18,209 nt of DNA. Source: Alcanivorax sp. UBA4485. GTDB lineage: Bacteria; Pseudomonadota; Gammaproteobacteria; Pseudomonadales; Alcanivoracaceae. Where the stretch lies: positions 1-18,209 of the forward strand of contig DGNT01000041.1 of the NCBI GenBank assembly GCA_002389055.1. Direction: 5' to 3'. Below, in pieces: positions 1-5,982 of this stretch (position 1 is the first letter of the stretch; each line of letters opens with the position of its first letter). Made by a program: the position numbers and the translations under genes. The notes under the pieces are model-generated. The model saw only the letters and a list, made by a program, of their open reading frames with translations. It did no database searches and had not been told where the DNA came from.

Positions 1-422
1 GCTCCGGCAAGGTGCTCACCGGCGGTGTCGACGCCCACGCCCTGGAAAAGCCCAAGCGCTTCTTCGGCGCCGCGCGGAACATCGAGGAAGGCGGCAGCCT
101 GACCATCCTCGCCACCGCGCTGGTGGAAACCGGCTCCAAGATGGACGAAGTGATCTACGAGGAGTTCAAGGGCACCGGCAACATGGAACTGCACCTGGAC
201 CGCAAAGTGGCGGAAAAGCGTGTGTTCCCGGCGATGAACATCAAGCGTTCCGGCACCCGCCGCGAAGAGCGCCTGGTGAGCGAGGACGAGCTGCAGAAGA
301 TGTGGATTCTGCGCAAGGTCCTCCATCCGATGGACGAAATCGGCGCCATGGAATTCCTGATCGACCGCATGAAGCAAACCAAGACCAATGCGGAATTCTT
401 CGATTCCATGAAGCGCAAGTAA
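1..422 (+). CDS. rho: Transcription termination factor Rho, C-terminal part (5' end outside window)
   Basis: This is the last 139 or so residues of Rho, the hexameric RNA-dependent ATPase/helicase that ends untranslated transcripts. The reading frame is open from base 3 and stops with TAA at 420-422. The visible protein begins in the R-loop region ([14 protein letters not shown]), continues with [20 protein letters not shown], and ends with the typical helical tail ([28 protein letters not shown], quoted in two overlapping pieces of the family consensus: [10 protein letters not shown] and [12 protein letters not shown]). This is nearly identical to what I know of E. coli Rho. The RNA-binding N-terminal domain and the Walker motifs lie upstream of the window. 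A GTG at 12 is only an internal valine codon. The gene converges on the TonB-dependent receptor gene and the two share a hairpin terminator. Confidence 0.97.
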   Translation, partial: SGKVLTGGVDAHALEKPKRFFGAARNIEEGGSLTILATALVETGSKMDEVIYEEFKGTGNMELHLDRKVAEKRVFPAMNIKRSGTRREERLVSEDELQKMWILRKVLHPMDEIGAMEFLIDRMKQTKTNAEFFDSMKRK

Positions 423-453
423 TCGCGCCGGCCCCGGTAACGGACCCGCACAA

Positions 454-483
454 AAAAAGCCCCGGCACATGCCGGGGCTTTTT
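454..483. terminator. Bidirectional intrinsic terminator between rho and the TonB receptor gene
   Basis: A perfect 13-bp inverted repeat has arms AAAAAGCCCCGGC (454-466) and GCCGGGGCTTTTT (471-483) around an ACAT loop. It has a GC-rich core and a run of T on the distal side whichever way it is read. It starts 31 bases after the rho stop and ends 17 bases before the receptor stop on the other strand, so it can end both convergent transcripts. Confidence 0.93.
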
Positions 484-500
484 GCGTTAAGGGACCGGGC

Positions 501-2564
501 TCAGAACGCGCGCTGCACGCTCAGCCGCCAGGTGCGCGGCAGAATCGGGTGATAATGCAGGTCCTCGACGCCCGCCGCCGGTTCGCCCTGCAACCGCGAC
601 GCGTAGAAATAGTCGATATCGTGGTCACCGGAGTCGGCCAGGTTCAGCACCTCCACCGCCAGTTCCCAATCGCCGCCACGCCAGCCCGCCTTAACGTTCT
701 GAATGGTGGTGCTGGAAGACTCCTGATCCGAGAACGAATCCAGCGGACGCGGCCCCAGATGGCGAATACGGTAGCCGCCGAACCAGTGGCCACTGTGGTA
801 GTGGGCGCCGGCGCCGATCACCCGGTTGGGTGCGCCTTCCACATAATCCCCTTCGCCGGGCTCGTCGTCGCGGTAGCGGGCCCGGGTGGCCGCCAGTTCC
901 AGGTCCAGGGACAGCCAGTCGGTGGGGTTATAGAACACATTGAATTCCACCCCGCGCCGCAAGCTCGGCCGGCCCGCCTCGGTGTTGCCGGCGTCGCCCA
1001 CGAACAGCAACTCCGAATCCAGCCGCAACTGCCATAACGCCAGCGACATCTCCAGGTTGCGTGCCGGGTAGAAACGCGCGCCCAGCTCCTCGCCACGGGA
1101 GCGCACCAGCGGGTCCACTTTGTCCGCCGCCGAACCGTCCAGCGGGTCCACCTCAATGGTGGTGCCCCGGGCGTCGTTGCTGTGGAAGCCGAAGCCGCTG
1201 GACAGGTAATACTCGGCCTGTTCGCTGGCCAGCCACACCAGGCTGAATTTGGGGCTGACGATGCCGTCGTCCGCGTTGCCGGAGTTGGCCGACAGATCCA
1301 CACCGTTCTCGTTGATGCCGGCGCGGTCGTTCACATCGAAGTAATAGTGGTCATAGCGAAGCCCGGCGGTGGCCCGCCAGCGCTCCGCGAGCTGAAACTC
1401 CAAACTACCAAACACCCCGGCGGCGGTTTGCGACACCTCATCGCGGCGCACGGTGCCGATGCGTTGGCGCCCGGCGCTGCTGAACAGCCCCACATCGCGG
1501 ATGTCATCGTGGCGGAGCCGCAGCCCCCAGCGGCCGGTCACCGGCATACCAGCCAGACGCAGATCGTTATTGAACGCCACTTCACCGCCGTAGACGCCCC
1601 GCTGATCCACCTGCTCGAACTCGTCGCCGTTGACCGGATCGTCCAGGAAGTAGGTAAAGTTGGACCAGAGGTTAAGCCCATAGTCGATGGCGTAGACGGT
1701 GCCCTGATGGCGCGGATTGCTCCAGGAGAGCGACAGGGAATACCGCTCGCTCTCGCCCCCGGCATCCTCGTCCAGGGAGCCGAGCTCATCGATCAGACCG
1801 GAGCGCACCGCACGCTGAGGAATCTGGTCGGCGCTGTTCCAGCGGTTGCTGTAGGCCATCACCGTGGTGGTGTAGCGGGTATCGCCCTGGTTCCAGCCAT
1901 AGCGAAGCAGGCCGTTGTACTTCTCCACGTCTTCGCTGATGTCTTCCCAGGGGCCGTTGTAGGTCTGGCTTTCCAGGGCGTACACCAGGTCGCCCTCACC
2001 CACTTCGCTGCCGCCGTAGAACAATGCGCGGTAATAATCGTCACCGCCGGCGGTGAGCTTCAGGCGCTGCCCTTCGGCACGGGTGCGCGTGCGGATATCG
2101 ACGCTGCCGGCGCCGGAGAAATCGCCCACGCCGGCGTAATAGGGCCCTTTCCGGTAATAGACGTCATCGATCATTTCCGGAATCAGGAAATTGATGTCGG
2201 TGTAGCCCTGGCCGTGCCCGTGGGTGGGCATGTTCACCGGCATGCCGTCCACCGAGGTATTAAAGTCGGTGCCGTGATCGAGATTGAAGCCACGCAGGAA
2301 GTACTGGTTCGCTTTGCCACTACCGGAGTGCTGGGTGGCGATCAGCCCGGGCACGGTTTCCATCACCTCGCCGGTTCTGAGAATCGGGCGGGTACGCAAC
2401 TCGTCGCCGCCCACCCGGCCTTCCGAAGCCGCCACCGGCGGTGGCTGTTGCTGGGTTTGACCGGTCACGTTGACCGATTGCAGCTCATGGCCGCTCACCG
2501 GCGAAGAAATCGCCCAGAACAAACCCATGACGGCGGCAACTGCCCCGACCCTGTGAATACGCAT
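501..2564 (-). CDS. TonB-dependent outer-membrane receptor, substrate unknown
   Basis: This 687-residue protein is an outer-membrane gated channel that imports a scarce ligand using TonB/ExbBD energy. Residues 1-25 form a signal peptide (cleavage likely after VSG). A VNVTG stretch at about 31-35 may serve as the TonB box. The plug domain covers about 45-160, with the family signatures VMETVPGLIATQHSGSG, FLRGFNLDHG and the glycine-rich GVGDFSGAGSVDIRTR. The rest is a beta-barrel of alternating aromatic strands ending in the terminal phenylalanine (LSVQRAF) expected for BAM-mediated assembly. A histidine-rich loop, MPTHGHGQGYTD (about 112-123), sits in the plug. No ABC transporter, siderophore gene, sigma/anti-sigma pair or TonB gene is nearby, so the ligand cannot be named. 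The protein has no long N-terminal signalling extension, so transcriptional signalling of the FecA type is unlikely. Confidence 0.93.
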   Translation of the reverse strand: MRIHRVGAVAAVMGLFWAISSPVSGHELQSVNVTGQTQQQPPPVAASEGRVGGDELRTRPILRTGEVMETVPGLIATQHSGSGKANQYFLRGFNLDHGTDFNTSVDGMPVNMPTHGHGQGYTDINFLIPEMIDDVYYRKGPYYAGVGDFSGAGSVDIRTRTRAEGQRLKLTAGGDDYYRALFYGGSEVGEGDLVYALESQTYNGPWEDISEDVEKYNGLLRYGWNQGDTRYTTTVMAYSNRWNSADQIPQRAVRSGLIDELGSLDEDAGGESERYSLSLSWSNPRHQGTVYAIDYGLNLWSNFTYFLDDPVNGDEFEQVDQRGVYGGEVAFNNDLRLAGMPVTGRWGLRLRHDDIRDVGLFSSAGRQRIGTVRRDEVSQTAAGVFGSLEFQLAERWRATAGLRYDHYYFDVNDRAGINENGVDLSANSGNADDGIVSPKFSLVWLASEQAEYYLSSGFGFHSNDARGTTIEVDPLDGSAADKVDPLVRSRGEELGARFYPARNLEMSLALWQLRLDSELLFVGDAGNTEAGRPSLRRGVEFNVFYNPTDWLSLDLELAATRARYRDDEPGEGDYVEGAPNRVIGAGAHYHSGHWFGGYRIRHLGPRPLDSFSDQESSSTTIQNVKAGWRGGDWELAVEVLNLADSGDHDIDYFYASRLQGEPAAGVEDLHYHPILPRTWRLSVQRAF

Positions 2565-2583
2565 CCCTTGGACCCCTGTCTGT

Positions 2584-2650
2584 TTTTAACATTCTTGGGT
2601 CCTGATTACCGGATGAGGCATGAAGGGGGCGCGAAGCCGAGCAGGCAGAC
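2584..2650 (-). other. Degenerate attC-like end of the cassette array (weak)
   Basis: Read on the minus strand, GTCTGCC (2 mismatches to GTCTAAC) follows the stop of the membrane-protein gene by one base, and GTTAAAA lies 67 bases further on. The internal pairing is poor, so this may be a decayed terminal attC or chance. If it is real, the array ends 20 bases before the start of the TonB receptor gene. Confidence 0.25.
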
Positions 2651-2651
2651 A

Positions 2652-3035
2652 CTATTCGCCCGTCTGATGCCCGGCCTCTTTCTTATTCGAGAGCAACGAC
2701 AATCGCCATCCCATTACTAACGATGCCAAGAACACAACCATCAATACTGCCAGCGGCATGCTTTCGTAAAGCCCGATATGTTTTGAGAGCTGATGCGAGA
2801 TGACGAAGGTCATAGGGCCGGCAAAAAGAATATGCTTATTCTGCTCCGGCGGCTTTGAAAATGACTGACCAGAAAGAAAACCCAAAACACCTGGAAACAA
2901 AAACAGAATAAAATTCAATAAAAATGGCAATATCGCCATACCATCTTCGCTTTTAAAGAATGGAATCGCATAGAAAATCTGACTGGTGATTGCAAGCGTC
3001 ACACCAAACATAATCGCATCCTTTCGATTCTTCAT
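2652..3035 (-). CDS. Small multi-pass membrane protein (cassette gene)
   Basis: A 127-residue protein of unrecognised family. Four hydrophobic segments are visible at about residues 9-27, 34-55, 68-82 and 91-112, joined by short polar loops (one with SFSKPPEQNKH), and the tail is lysine/glutamate-rich. It is therefore probably an inner-membrane protein. The ATG at 3035 is preceded on the minus strand by AAAGGATG, a usable ribosome-binding site. It is the last gene of the cassette array: a recognisable attC lies just upstream, and only a poor attC-like end lies downstream. The base composition is clearly more AT-rich than rho or ubiD. Function cannot be inferred. Small membrane proteins are common among integron cassettes, so the context fits but says nothing specific. 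Confidence 0.75.
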   Translation of the reverse strand: MKNRKDAIMFGVTLAITSQIFYAIPFFKSEDGMAILPFLLNFILFLFPGVLGFLSGQSFSKPPEQNKHILFAGPMTFVISHQLSKHIGLYESMPLAVLMVVFLASLVMGWRLSLLSNKKEAGHQTGE

Positions 3036-3051
3036 ATTTCATCCTTTCTGT

Positions 3052-3121
3052 CATCAACACCGTGCCAAGCTAAAAAGGCCGCCCGCTGCAGGCCACGTTT
3101 TTTGGCCGGAACGTATTAGAC
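3052..3121 (-). other. attC site between the 158-aa gene and the membrane-protein gene
   Basis: On the minus strand the site starts GTCTAAT (one change from GTCTAAC) and ends GTTGATG, 70 bp apart, so the GTT crossover triplet is intact. Internally, GCCAA...GGCC on one side pairs with GGCC...TTGGC on the other. The outer end lies 7 bases past the stop of the upstream gene, the usual position for an attC. Confidence 0.6.
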
Positions 3122-3128
3122 CACTTCC

Positions 3129-3605
3129 TTAGGCAGCGACTAATCTCACCGTTGGCGGGCTTACAGAAACAACATCTATGATTTGGTTTAGGCAACAAAA
3201 TCCATAGTGCACAAAAGGGCCAGGGTAGTCCTCCGTAGCGGATGTACCTTGCGCAATATAGTTCAGAAACGCTGACTCCGAATAAACTCGTGCAAGCCCA
3301 CCCTCGAACTTCTCCTCGACGCCTCCAGCATAGCTTTCATTGGTAACTGCATAAGCTATGTAATCATCGAAAACTATTTCATAGCGAGCACTTTTTTCTG
3401 TTGCCTCAATGGGCTTACTCTCGTTCAGTAACTTTCGTAGAGCCTCATTCGGCTCTTCTTCTGACGATACTTGCTGGGCAACATCAGATACCCTGGCCTC
3501 AGCCATCATTATTCTGAGACAATCACTGTGGATTTCTTGTATCTCGATCATATCGAGATAATTATGTTTATTCATTGCACTGAACATAGACGACCAACAG
3601 CTCAA
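3129..3605 (-). CDS. Hypothetical protein of a cassette-associated family
   Basis: The open frame runs up to 3707, but its first part overlaps the tail of the frameshifted gene upstream, so a later start is more likely. I chose TTG at 3605 because AAGGAG lies 9 bases before it. ATG at 3587 is the alternative but has no visible ribosome-binding site. The product is about 158 residues. The N-terminal half is polar and helical. The C-terminal half has the pattern ARYEIVFDDYIAYAVTNESY...HYGFCCLNQIIDVVS, which I recognise from unnamed hypothetical proteins on mobile DNA; there it looks like a compact alpha/beta domain of unknown function. It has no signal peptide or membrane segment. No attC separates it from the gene upstream, so the two appear to share one cassette. 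Confidence 0.65.
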   Translation of the reverse strand: MSCWSSMFSAMNKHNYLDMIEIQEIHSDCLRIMMAEARVSDVAQQVSSEEEPNEALRKLLNESKPIEATEKSARYEIVFDDYIAYAVTNESYAGGVEEKFEGGLARVYSESAFLNYIAQGTSATEDYPGPFVHYGFCCLNQIIDVVSVSPPTVRLVAA

Positions 3606-3645
3606 ACGCCTGCTCTCCTTTTTGGTATCTGGGTCCTTTGAATTT

Positions 3646-3908
3646 TTAACCGTTTCCAGCAACCAACTTTTTACATGCGCGGACAATATCCGGAACACAA
3701 TTTTCAACCGTAATTCCTATATGCTCGTGATTATTCTGTCGTGCGATAAAAGAGCGAAAGTCGAGAGCTCTCTTGGCCAACTTAAAGCCCGCGCGATATC
3801 GTCAATTCTAGAACACCCTTCATTGGGGTCGACTTCACCAGCAAGAATCCCCTCCGCAATCTCAATCGCCTCTTCTAGCATTTCGTAATTCTCAGACTCG
3901 ATCATCAT
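3646..3908 (-). pseudogene. Frameshifted small cassette gene (87 codons if repaired)
   Basis: The frame opened by ATG at 3908 gives MMIESENYEMLEEAIEIAEG...LSHD and then stops at 3717 after six out-of-character residues (RIITSI). In the next frame, directly after the aspartate codon, the sequence reads QNNHEHIGITVENCVPDIV and then RACKKLVAGNG, ending at a stop at 3646-3648. Adding one C after GAC (near 3738) joins the two into a coherent acidic, helical 87-residue protein. The loss is therefore either a real one-base deletion or a sequencing error. A longer upstream extension to 4076 runs through the attC and is not coding. The protein has no membrane segment. I cannot name the family with confidence, though it resembles small DUF-type proteins with a conserved EGC motif (here NEGCSRI). 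No strong ribosome-binding site is visible. Confidence 0.6.
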
Positions 3909-3917
3909 GGGCTGTAT

Positions 3918-4017
3918 AGTTAACGCTGAGCAAAGCGGCGACCATGGAATGGCGACGAAGGAGCCACGACAAGGGCTTCCGAGGCCACCGGCCGCGTACT
4001 GCTGCGACTTGTTAAAT
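3918..4017 (-). other. attC site after the 107-aa gene
   Basis: Minus-strand ends are ATTTAAC (fits RYYYAAC) and GTTAACT, 100 bp apart. The arms pair: GCTGAGCAAAGCGGC near one end matches the complement of GCCGCGTACTGCTGCGAC near the other with a few unpaired bases, as single-stranded attC folding needs. The TAA stop of the upstream gene lies inside the first box. Confidence 0.75.
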
Positions 4018-4335
4018 GCTGGCACAGCGCGACCCGAGACGAACGCTTTTTGCGGTGACGAAGCGATTGCCAGCATTAGTTTCTAGCTTGACAGTAGTGT
4101 AGCCACCCTCTCTATTGACTACCGAAACAGCCAATACGGTTGGGTTGCCCTCAAACGGCATTTCTTCAACGACGTGTGAGTGATAACCGAAAAATGTGAT
4201 TGCTTTGGGAGCGAAGCTGTTCTTGTTCCAGTCTTCAGGATACTGCACGTTATAGACCAGCTCATCCTTGGCAGAGACCTCCAAGACTGACTCTATCTCT
4301 GAGTCATGCCAGTGGATTTCATTCAGATCTTCCAT
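4012..4335 (-). CDS. Hypothetical protein, 107 aa (cassette gene)
   Basis: A soluble 107-residue protein with ATG at 4335 and TAA inside the attC box at 4012-4014. It opens NEIHWHDSEIESVLEVS, continues with AITFFGYHSHVVEEMPFEG, and ends in strand-rich sequence (VLAVSVVNREGGYTTVKLE). The early tryptophan-histidine-aspartate (HWHDSEI) resembles the LHDA/HWHD openings of small hypothetical and immunity-like proteins, but I cannot assign a family. It has no signal peptide or membrane helix. An attC precedes it (4348-4407) and another follows (3918-4017), so it is a textbook single-gene cassette of about 330-430 bp. GGTAGGG precedes the start by about 6 bases. Confidence 0.75.
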   Translation of the reverse strand: MEDLNEIHWHDSEIESVLEVSAKDELVYNVQYPEDWNKNSFAPKAITFFGYHSHVVEEMPFEGNPTVLAVSVVNREGGYTTVKLETNAGNRFVTAKSVRLGSRCASI

Positions 4336-4347
4336 GTTAGCCCTACC

Positions 4348-4407
4348 ATTTAACGCTGGAATTAAGCCGTGTCGCGAAGCGGCGTCAGCTTGAATGACTT
4401 GCTAGGC
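4348..4407 (-). other. Short attC site, one altered box
   Basis: Minus-strand ends are GCCTAGC (one change from GCCTAAC) and GTTAAAT (perfect), 60 bp apart. The plus-strand end reads CAGCTTGAATGACTTGCTAG, very like the common class 1 integron form ending in TTGTTAGGC. The short length and self-pairing (AAGC...GCTT with a GCCG...CGGC core) match the aadA-type 60-bp attC. Confidence 0.75.
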
Positions 4408-4413
4408 AGCAGT

Positions 4414-4707
4414 CTAGTCCTCATGCCGGTAGAACGAGTAGCCGCGCGGCCTGCGGCCGAAGATGCCAGCCAGAAGACCGATAGGAAAAGACTCCTCAAC
4501 AGTCAGGGCAGGAAGCGACCTGCTGTTGTTGCTCGAGTACTCACCGCCGGGTCGCCACTCAGACAGTACAAGCTCCTGTGCCTCTGATTCCGCTGAAGCC
4601 AGGTCGCTTGCCTTGACCAGTCTGGTTGTAAAGAAGCCAGCCACTGGGTCGTCGTAAACGGAGCGATCAATCCCGCGGCCTGAGAGGATTACTTTGAAGT
4701 AGGGCAT
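4414..4707 (-). CDS. Hypothetical protein, 97 aa (cassette gene)
   Basis: A small soluble protein starting MPYFKVILSGRGID, with GFFTTRLVKASD at about 24-35, an acidic helix (SAESEAQELVLSEWRPGG), then LPALTVEESFPIGLL and a basic aromatic tail (IFGRRPRGYSFYRHED). I recall similar unnamed proteins in which FFTTR, WRPGG and GYSFY are conserved, but no function is established. The start is ATG at 4707, 13 bases after the attC end, with only a weak purine stretch (GCAGG) before it. The gene has its own attC downstream (4348-4407), so it is a single-gene cassette. It has no membrane segment or cysteine motif. Confidence 0.72.
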   Translation of the reverse strand: MPYFKVILSGRGIDRSVYDDPVAGFFTTRLVKASDLASAESEAQELVLSEWRPGGEYSSNNSRSLPALTVEESFPIGLLAGIFGRRPRGYSFYRHED

Positions 4708-4720
4708 TGCTTGGCCTGCT

Positions 4721-4777
4721 GCCTAATGTCCTTAAGCACTAGCGCCGGAGGCGACTGGGTGCCTTTGTTTGTTAATA
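4721..4777 (-). other. Short attC site with a damaged crossover triplet
   Basis: Minus-strand ends are TATTAAC and ATTAGGC, 57 bp apart. The second box should begin with G (GTTAGGC), so the base 5' of the recombination point is changed. Internal arms pair well: AAGGCACCC...GTCGCC against GGCG...AGTGCTT. The structure is that of an attC, but the junction may no longer recombine. Confidence 0.6.
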
Positions 4778-4780
4778 CTA

Positions 4781-5098
4781 TCAACCCCTTTTGGGGTAGA
4801 CATGGTACCTGGAAGGCCCAGTTTTCTCGATTACCACTCTATCCCCTTCACGGATATCGTGGGCCCGAAAAAAGTCACCAACCCAAGATCTTTTCCGGAA
4901 AATCTTCTTGTCCCCGGCGATATCCGTTGCAATAGGATCTCCGAGGCCATTGTGCACTTCCAAGGTTCGACGAGCCGCTTCACGCACGTTTCCTCCACCG
5001 ATGGACTCTTTAGGAAAGAAATCGATGACTGAGGAAAGATAAAGGTGCTCGTTGTTTATATTCCCCTGGGTAATTTCAATCTCTACGTACTGCGCCAC
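4781..5098 (-). CDS. Hypothetical protein with a possible B3-like DNA-binding barrel (cassette gene)
   Basis: The longest frame starts at 5137, but that lies inside an attC. I place the start at GTG 5098, which has AGAGGA about 6 bases upstream, giving 105 residues (VAQYVEIEITQGNINNEHLY...). The second half reads GDKKIFRKRSWVGDFFRAHD, then IREGDRVVIEKTGPSRYHVYP. A basic strand, a W-x(3)-F-F helix and a final GDxVVIEK...Y strand in that order resemble the plant B3 / EcoRII-N / BfiI-C pseudobarrel DNA-binding fold and some restriction-system specificity domains. That assignment rests on pattern only and is an inference. The likely location is the cytoplasm. It is a single-gene cassette, flanked by attC sites at 5111-5197 and 4721-4777. 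If it binds DNA, it could be a stand-alone regulator or a targeting module. Confidence 0.7.
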   Translation of the reverse strand: MAQYVEIEITQGNINNEHLYLSSVIDFFPKESIGGGNVREAARRTLEVHNGLGDPIATDIAGDKKIFRKRSWVGDFFRAHDIREGDRVVIEKTGPSRYHVYPKRG

Positions 5099-5110
5099 CG
5101 TAGTTCCTCT

Positions 5111-5197
5111 TATTAACGCAAAGCACACGGGCGCCAACCCGCGCAGCGGGTTGGCGCCCCAGAGGCCGCAGGCCGCGAATGCTGCGTACCGTTAGGC
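5111..5197 (-). other. attC site after the ASCH-like gene
   Basis: Minus-strand ends are GCCTAAC (perfect) and GTTAATA, 87 bp apart. A strong inner hairpin is visible: GGGCGCCAACCCGC pairs with GCGGGTTGGCGCCC around a GCA loop (5129-5159). The TAA stop of the preceding gene overlaps the first box, as is usual for cassettes. Confidence 0.82.
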
Positions 5198-5539
5198 CAT
5201 ATCAACTTCATATAGCTTCCTCTTGGCAGGCACGGTTGTTCCATTGGTGATAGGGCGAATATTTGACAAGCTCCAAGCCCAATACCCTGGTTCCCAGCCA
5301 TTAGAACAGGCATCTTCCACTTCAGAAGGCTGCCATTCATGGATTTCTTCAACGTCCACTATTGCGACAGCTTTTCCACCAAGATCGATAGGGTTGTCAG
5401 CAGACAGAAAGCTTGAGTTTTCCACGATCAAAAGGTTACGAACCGGTAGAGACTCTGGACGCCACGAGCGAACCTCCAGCGTCTTCTTTCCTGCAGCTAT
5501 ATTGGAGCCGTGTGGACCTACTATTGAAAGAGCGAGCAT
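5192..5539 (-). CDS. ASCH/PUA-like domain protein (cassette gene)
   Basis: I chose the ATG at 5539 (115 residues, MLALSIVGPHGSNIAAGKKT...). The longer frame to 5617 is translated attC sequence and is rejected. The protein shows the ASCH signature G-x-K-x-x-E-x-R (GKKTLEVRSWRP, about residues 17-28), then a strand with conserved hydrophobics (RNLLIVENS), GGKAVAIVDVEEIHEW, and the final aromatic segment GYWAWSLSNIRPI. ASCH domains are small PUA-like barrels that bind RNA or modified nucleosides; E. coli YqfB of this fold hydrolyses N4-acetylcytidine. Whether this one is an enzyme, an RNA binder or a coactivator-like protein is unknown. AAGGGAT precedes the start by about 8 bases. It is a single-gene cassette with attC sites at 5555-5629 and 5111-5197. 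Confidence 0.8.
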   Translation of the reverse strand: MLALSIVGPHGSNIAAGKKTLEVRSWRPESLPVRNLLIVENSSFLSADNPIDLGGKAVAIVDVEEIHEWQPSEVEDACSNGWEPGYWAWSLSNIRPITNGTTVPAKRKLYEVDMA

Positions 5540-5554
5540 GTAGTGATCCCTTTT

Positions 5555-5629
5555 GCCTAACGGCTCTGTGCAGCGGCGAGCGTAGCGAGTCCGGCGCCGG
5601 CAGGCGCGAACTGCCACGGATTGTTATAT
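5555..5629 (-). other. attC site after the zinc-ribbon gene
   Basis: Minus-strand ends are ATATAAC and GTTAGGC (perfect), 75 bp apart. The arms pair: GGCTCTGTGCAG on the plus strand against CTGCCACGGATTG. The TAG stop of the preceding gene lies immediately outside the first box. Confidence 0.82.
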
Positions 5630-5884
5630 CTATTCGACATCATCACTACCACACTCGGGGCAGATTTCACGAACCCACTCTTTCCTTGTTGCTGGGAATG
5701 AATCCATGCAGTCATTGCAATAAAGCTCGTAGTTTTTTGCATGACCCTCGCAAGTATCCAAGTGGCATACCGTCAATCCAGCGTCATTAAAAGGAAGCCA
5801 GCGCCGCATGTATTCTCCGGGAGGCAGGACCTTAGCCATTACTATCGGCCGAAGGCATGTGTCACACCTGGTCTTAAGTGCCAC
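5630..5884 (-). CDS. Small zinc-ribbon protein (cassette gene)
   Basis: An 84-residue protein carrying repeated cysteine pairs: CDTC at 7-10, then VCHLDTCEGH, CNDC at about 57-60 and ICPECGSD near the C-terminus. Two zinc-binding knuckle sets are likely, the last pair forming a rubredoxin-like ribbon. Such modules bind nucleic acid or mediate protein contacts; the partner is unknown. The start is GTG at 5884, decided by a strong ribosome-binding site (TAAGGAGG on the minus strand, about 6 bases upstream). The acidic end (GSDDVE) and lack of hydrophobic segments suggest a cytoplasmic protein. It is a single-gene cassette: attC sites lie directly after its stop and 13 bases before its start. 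Confidence 0.82.
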   Translation of the reverse strand: MALKTRCDTCLRPIVMAKVLPPGEYMRRWLPFNDAGLTVCHLDTCEGHAKNYELYCNDCMDSFPATRKEWVREICPECGSDDVE

Positions 5885-5897
5885 CTATCCTCCTTAG

Positions 5898-5981
5898 ATA
5901 TAACGCCGCCAACACGCGCGGCTTTGTAGTGAAGGCGGAGCCGCAACGGCAAAGCTGTCGCCGTGATTGGCATTGTTAAGT
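5898..5981 (-). other. attC site after the 209-aa gene
   Basis: Minus-strand ends are ACTTAAC (perfect) and GTTATAT, 84 bp apart. Two paired blocks are visible: CGGCTTTG with CAAAGCTG inside, and GCCAACACG with CGTGATTGGC further out, the latter leaving an unpaired base as in typical attC folding. It lies directly after the stop of the preceding gene. Confidence 0.85.
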
Positions 5982-5982
5982 A

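Noticed and set aside
1182..2720. Long plus-strand open frame (512 codons) across the TonB receptor
   Set aside because: It is antisense to a gene with clear domain signatures. Its product is low-complexity Ala/Gly/Val/His sequence typical of GC-rich shadow frames.
3909..4076. N-terminal extension of the frameshifted small gene
   Set aside because: It crosses the attC at 3918-4017 and overlaps the preceding cassette gene.
5540..5617. N-terminal extension of the ASCH-like gene
   Set aside because: These codons lie in the attC at 5555-5629 and encode arginine-rich nonsense. ATG 5539 has its own ribosome-binding site and matches the domain start.
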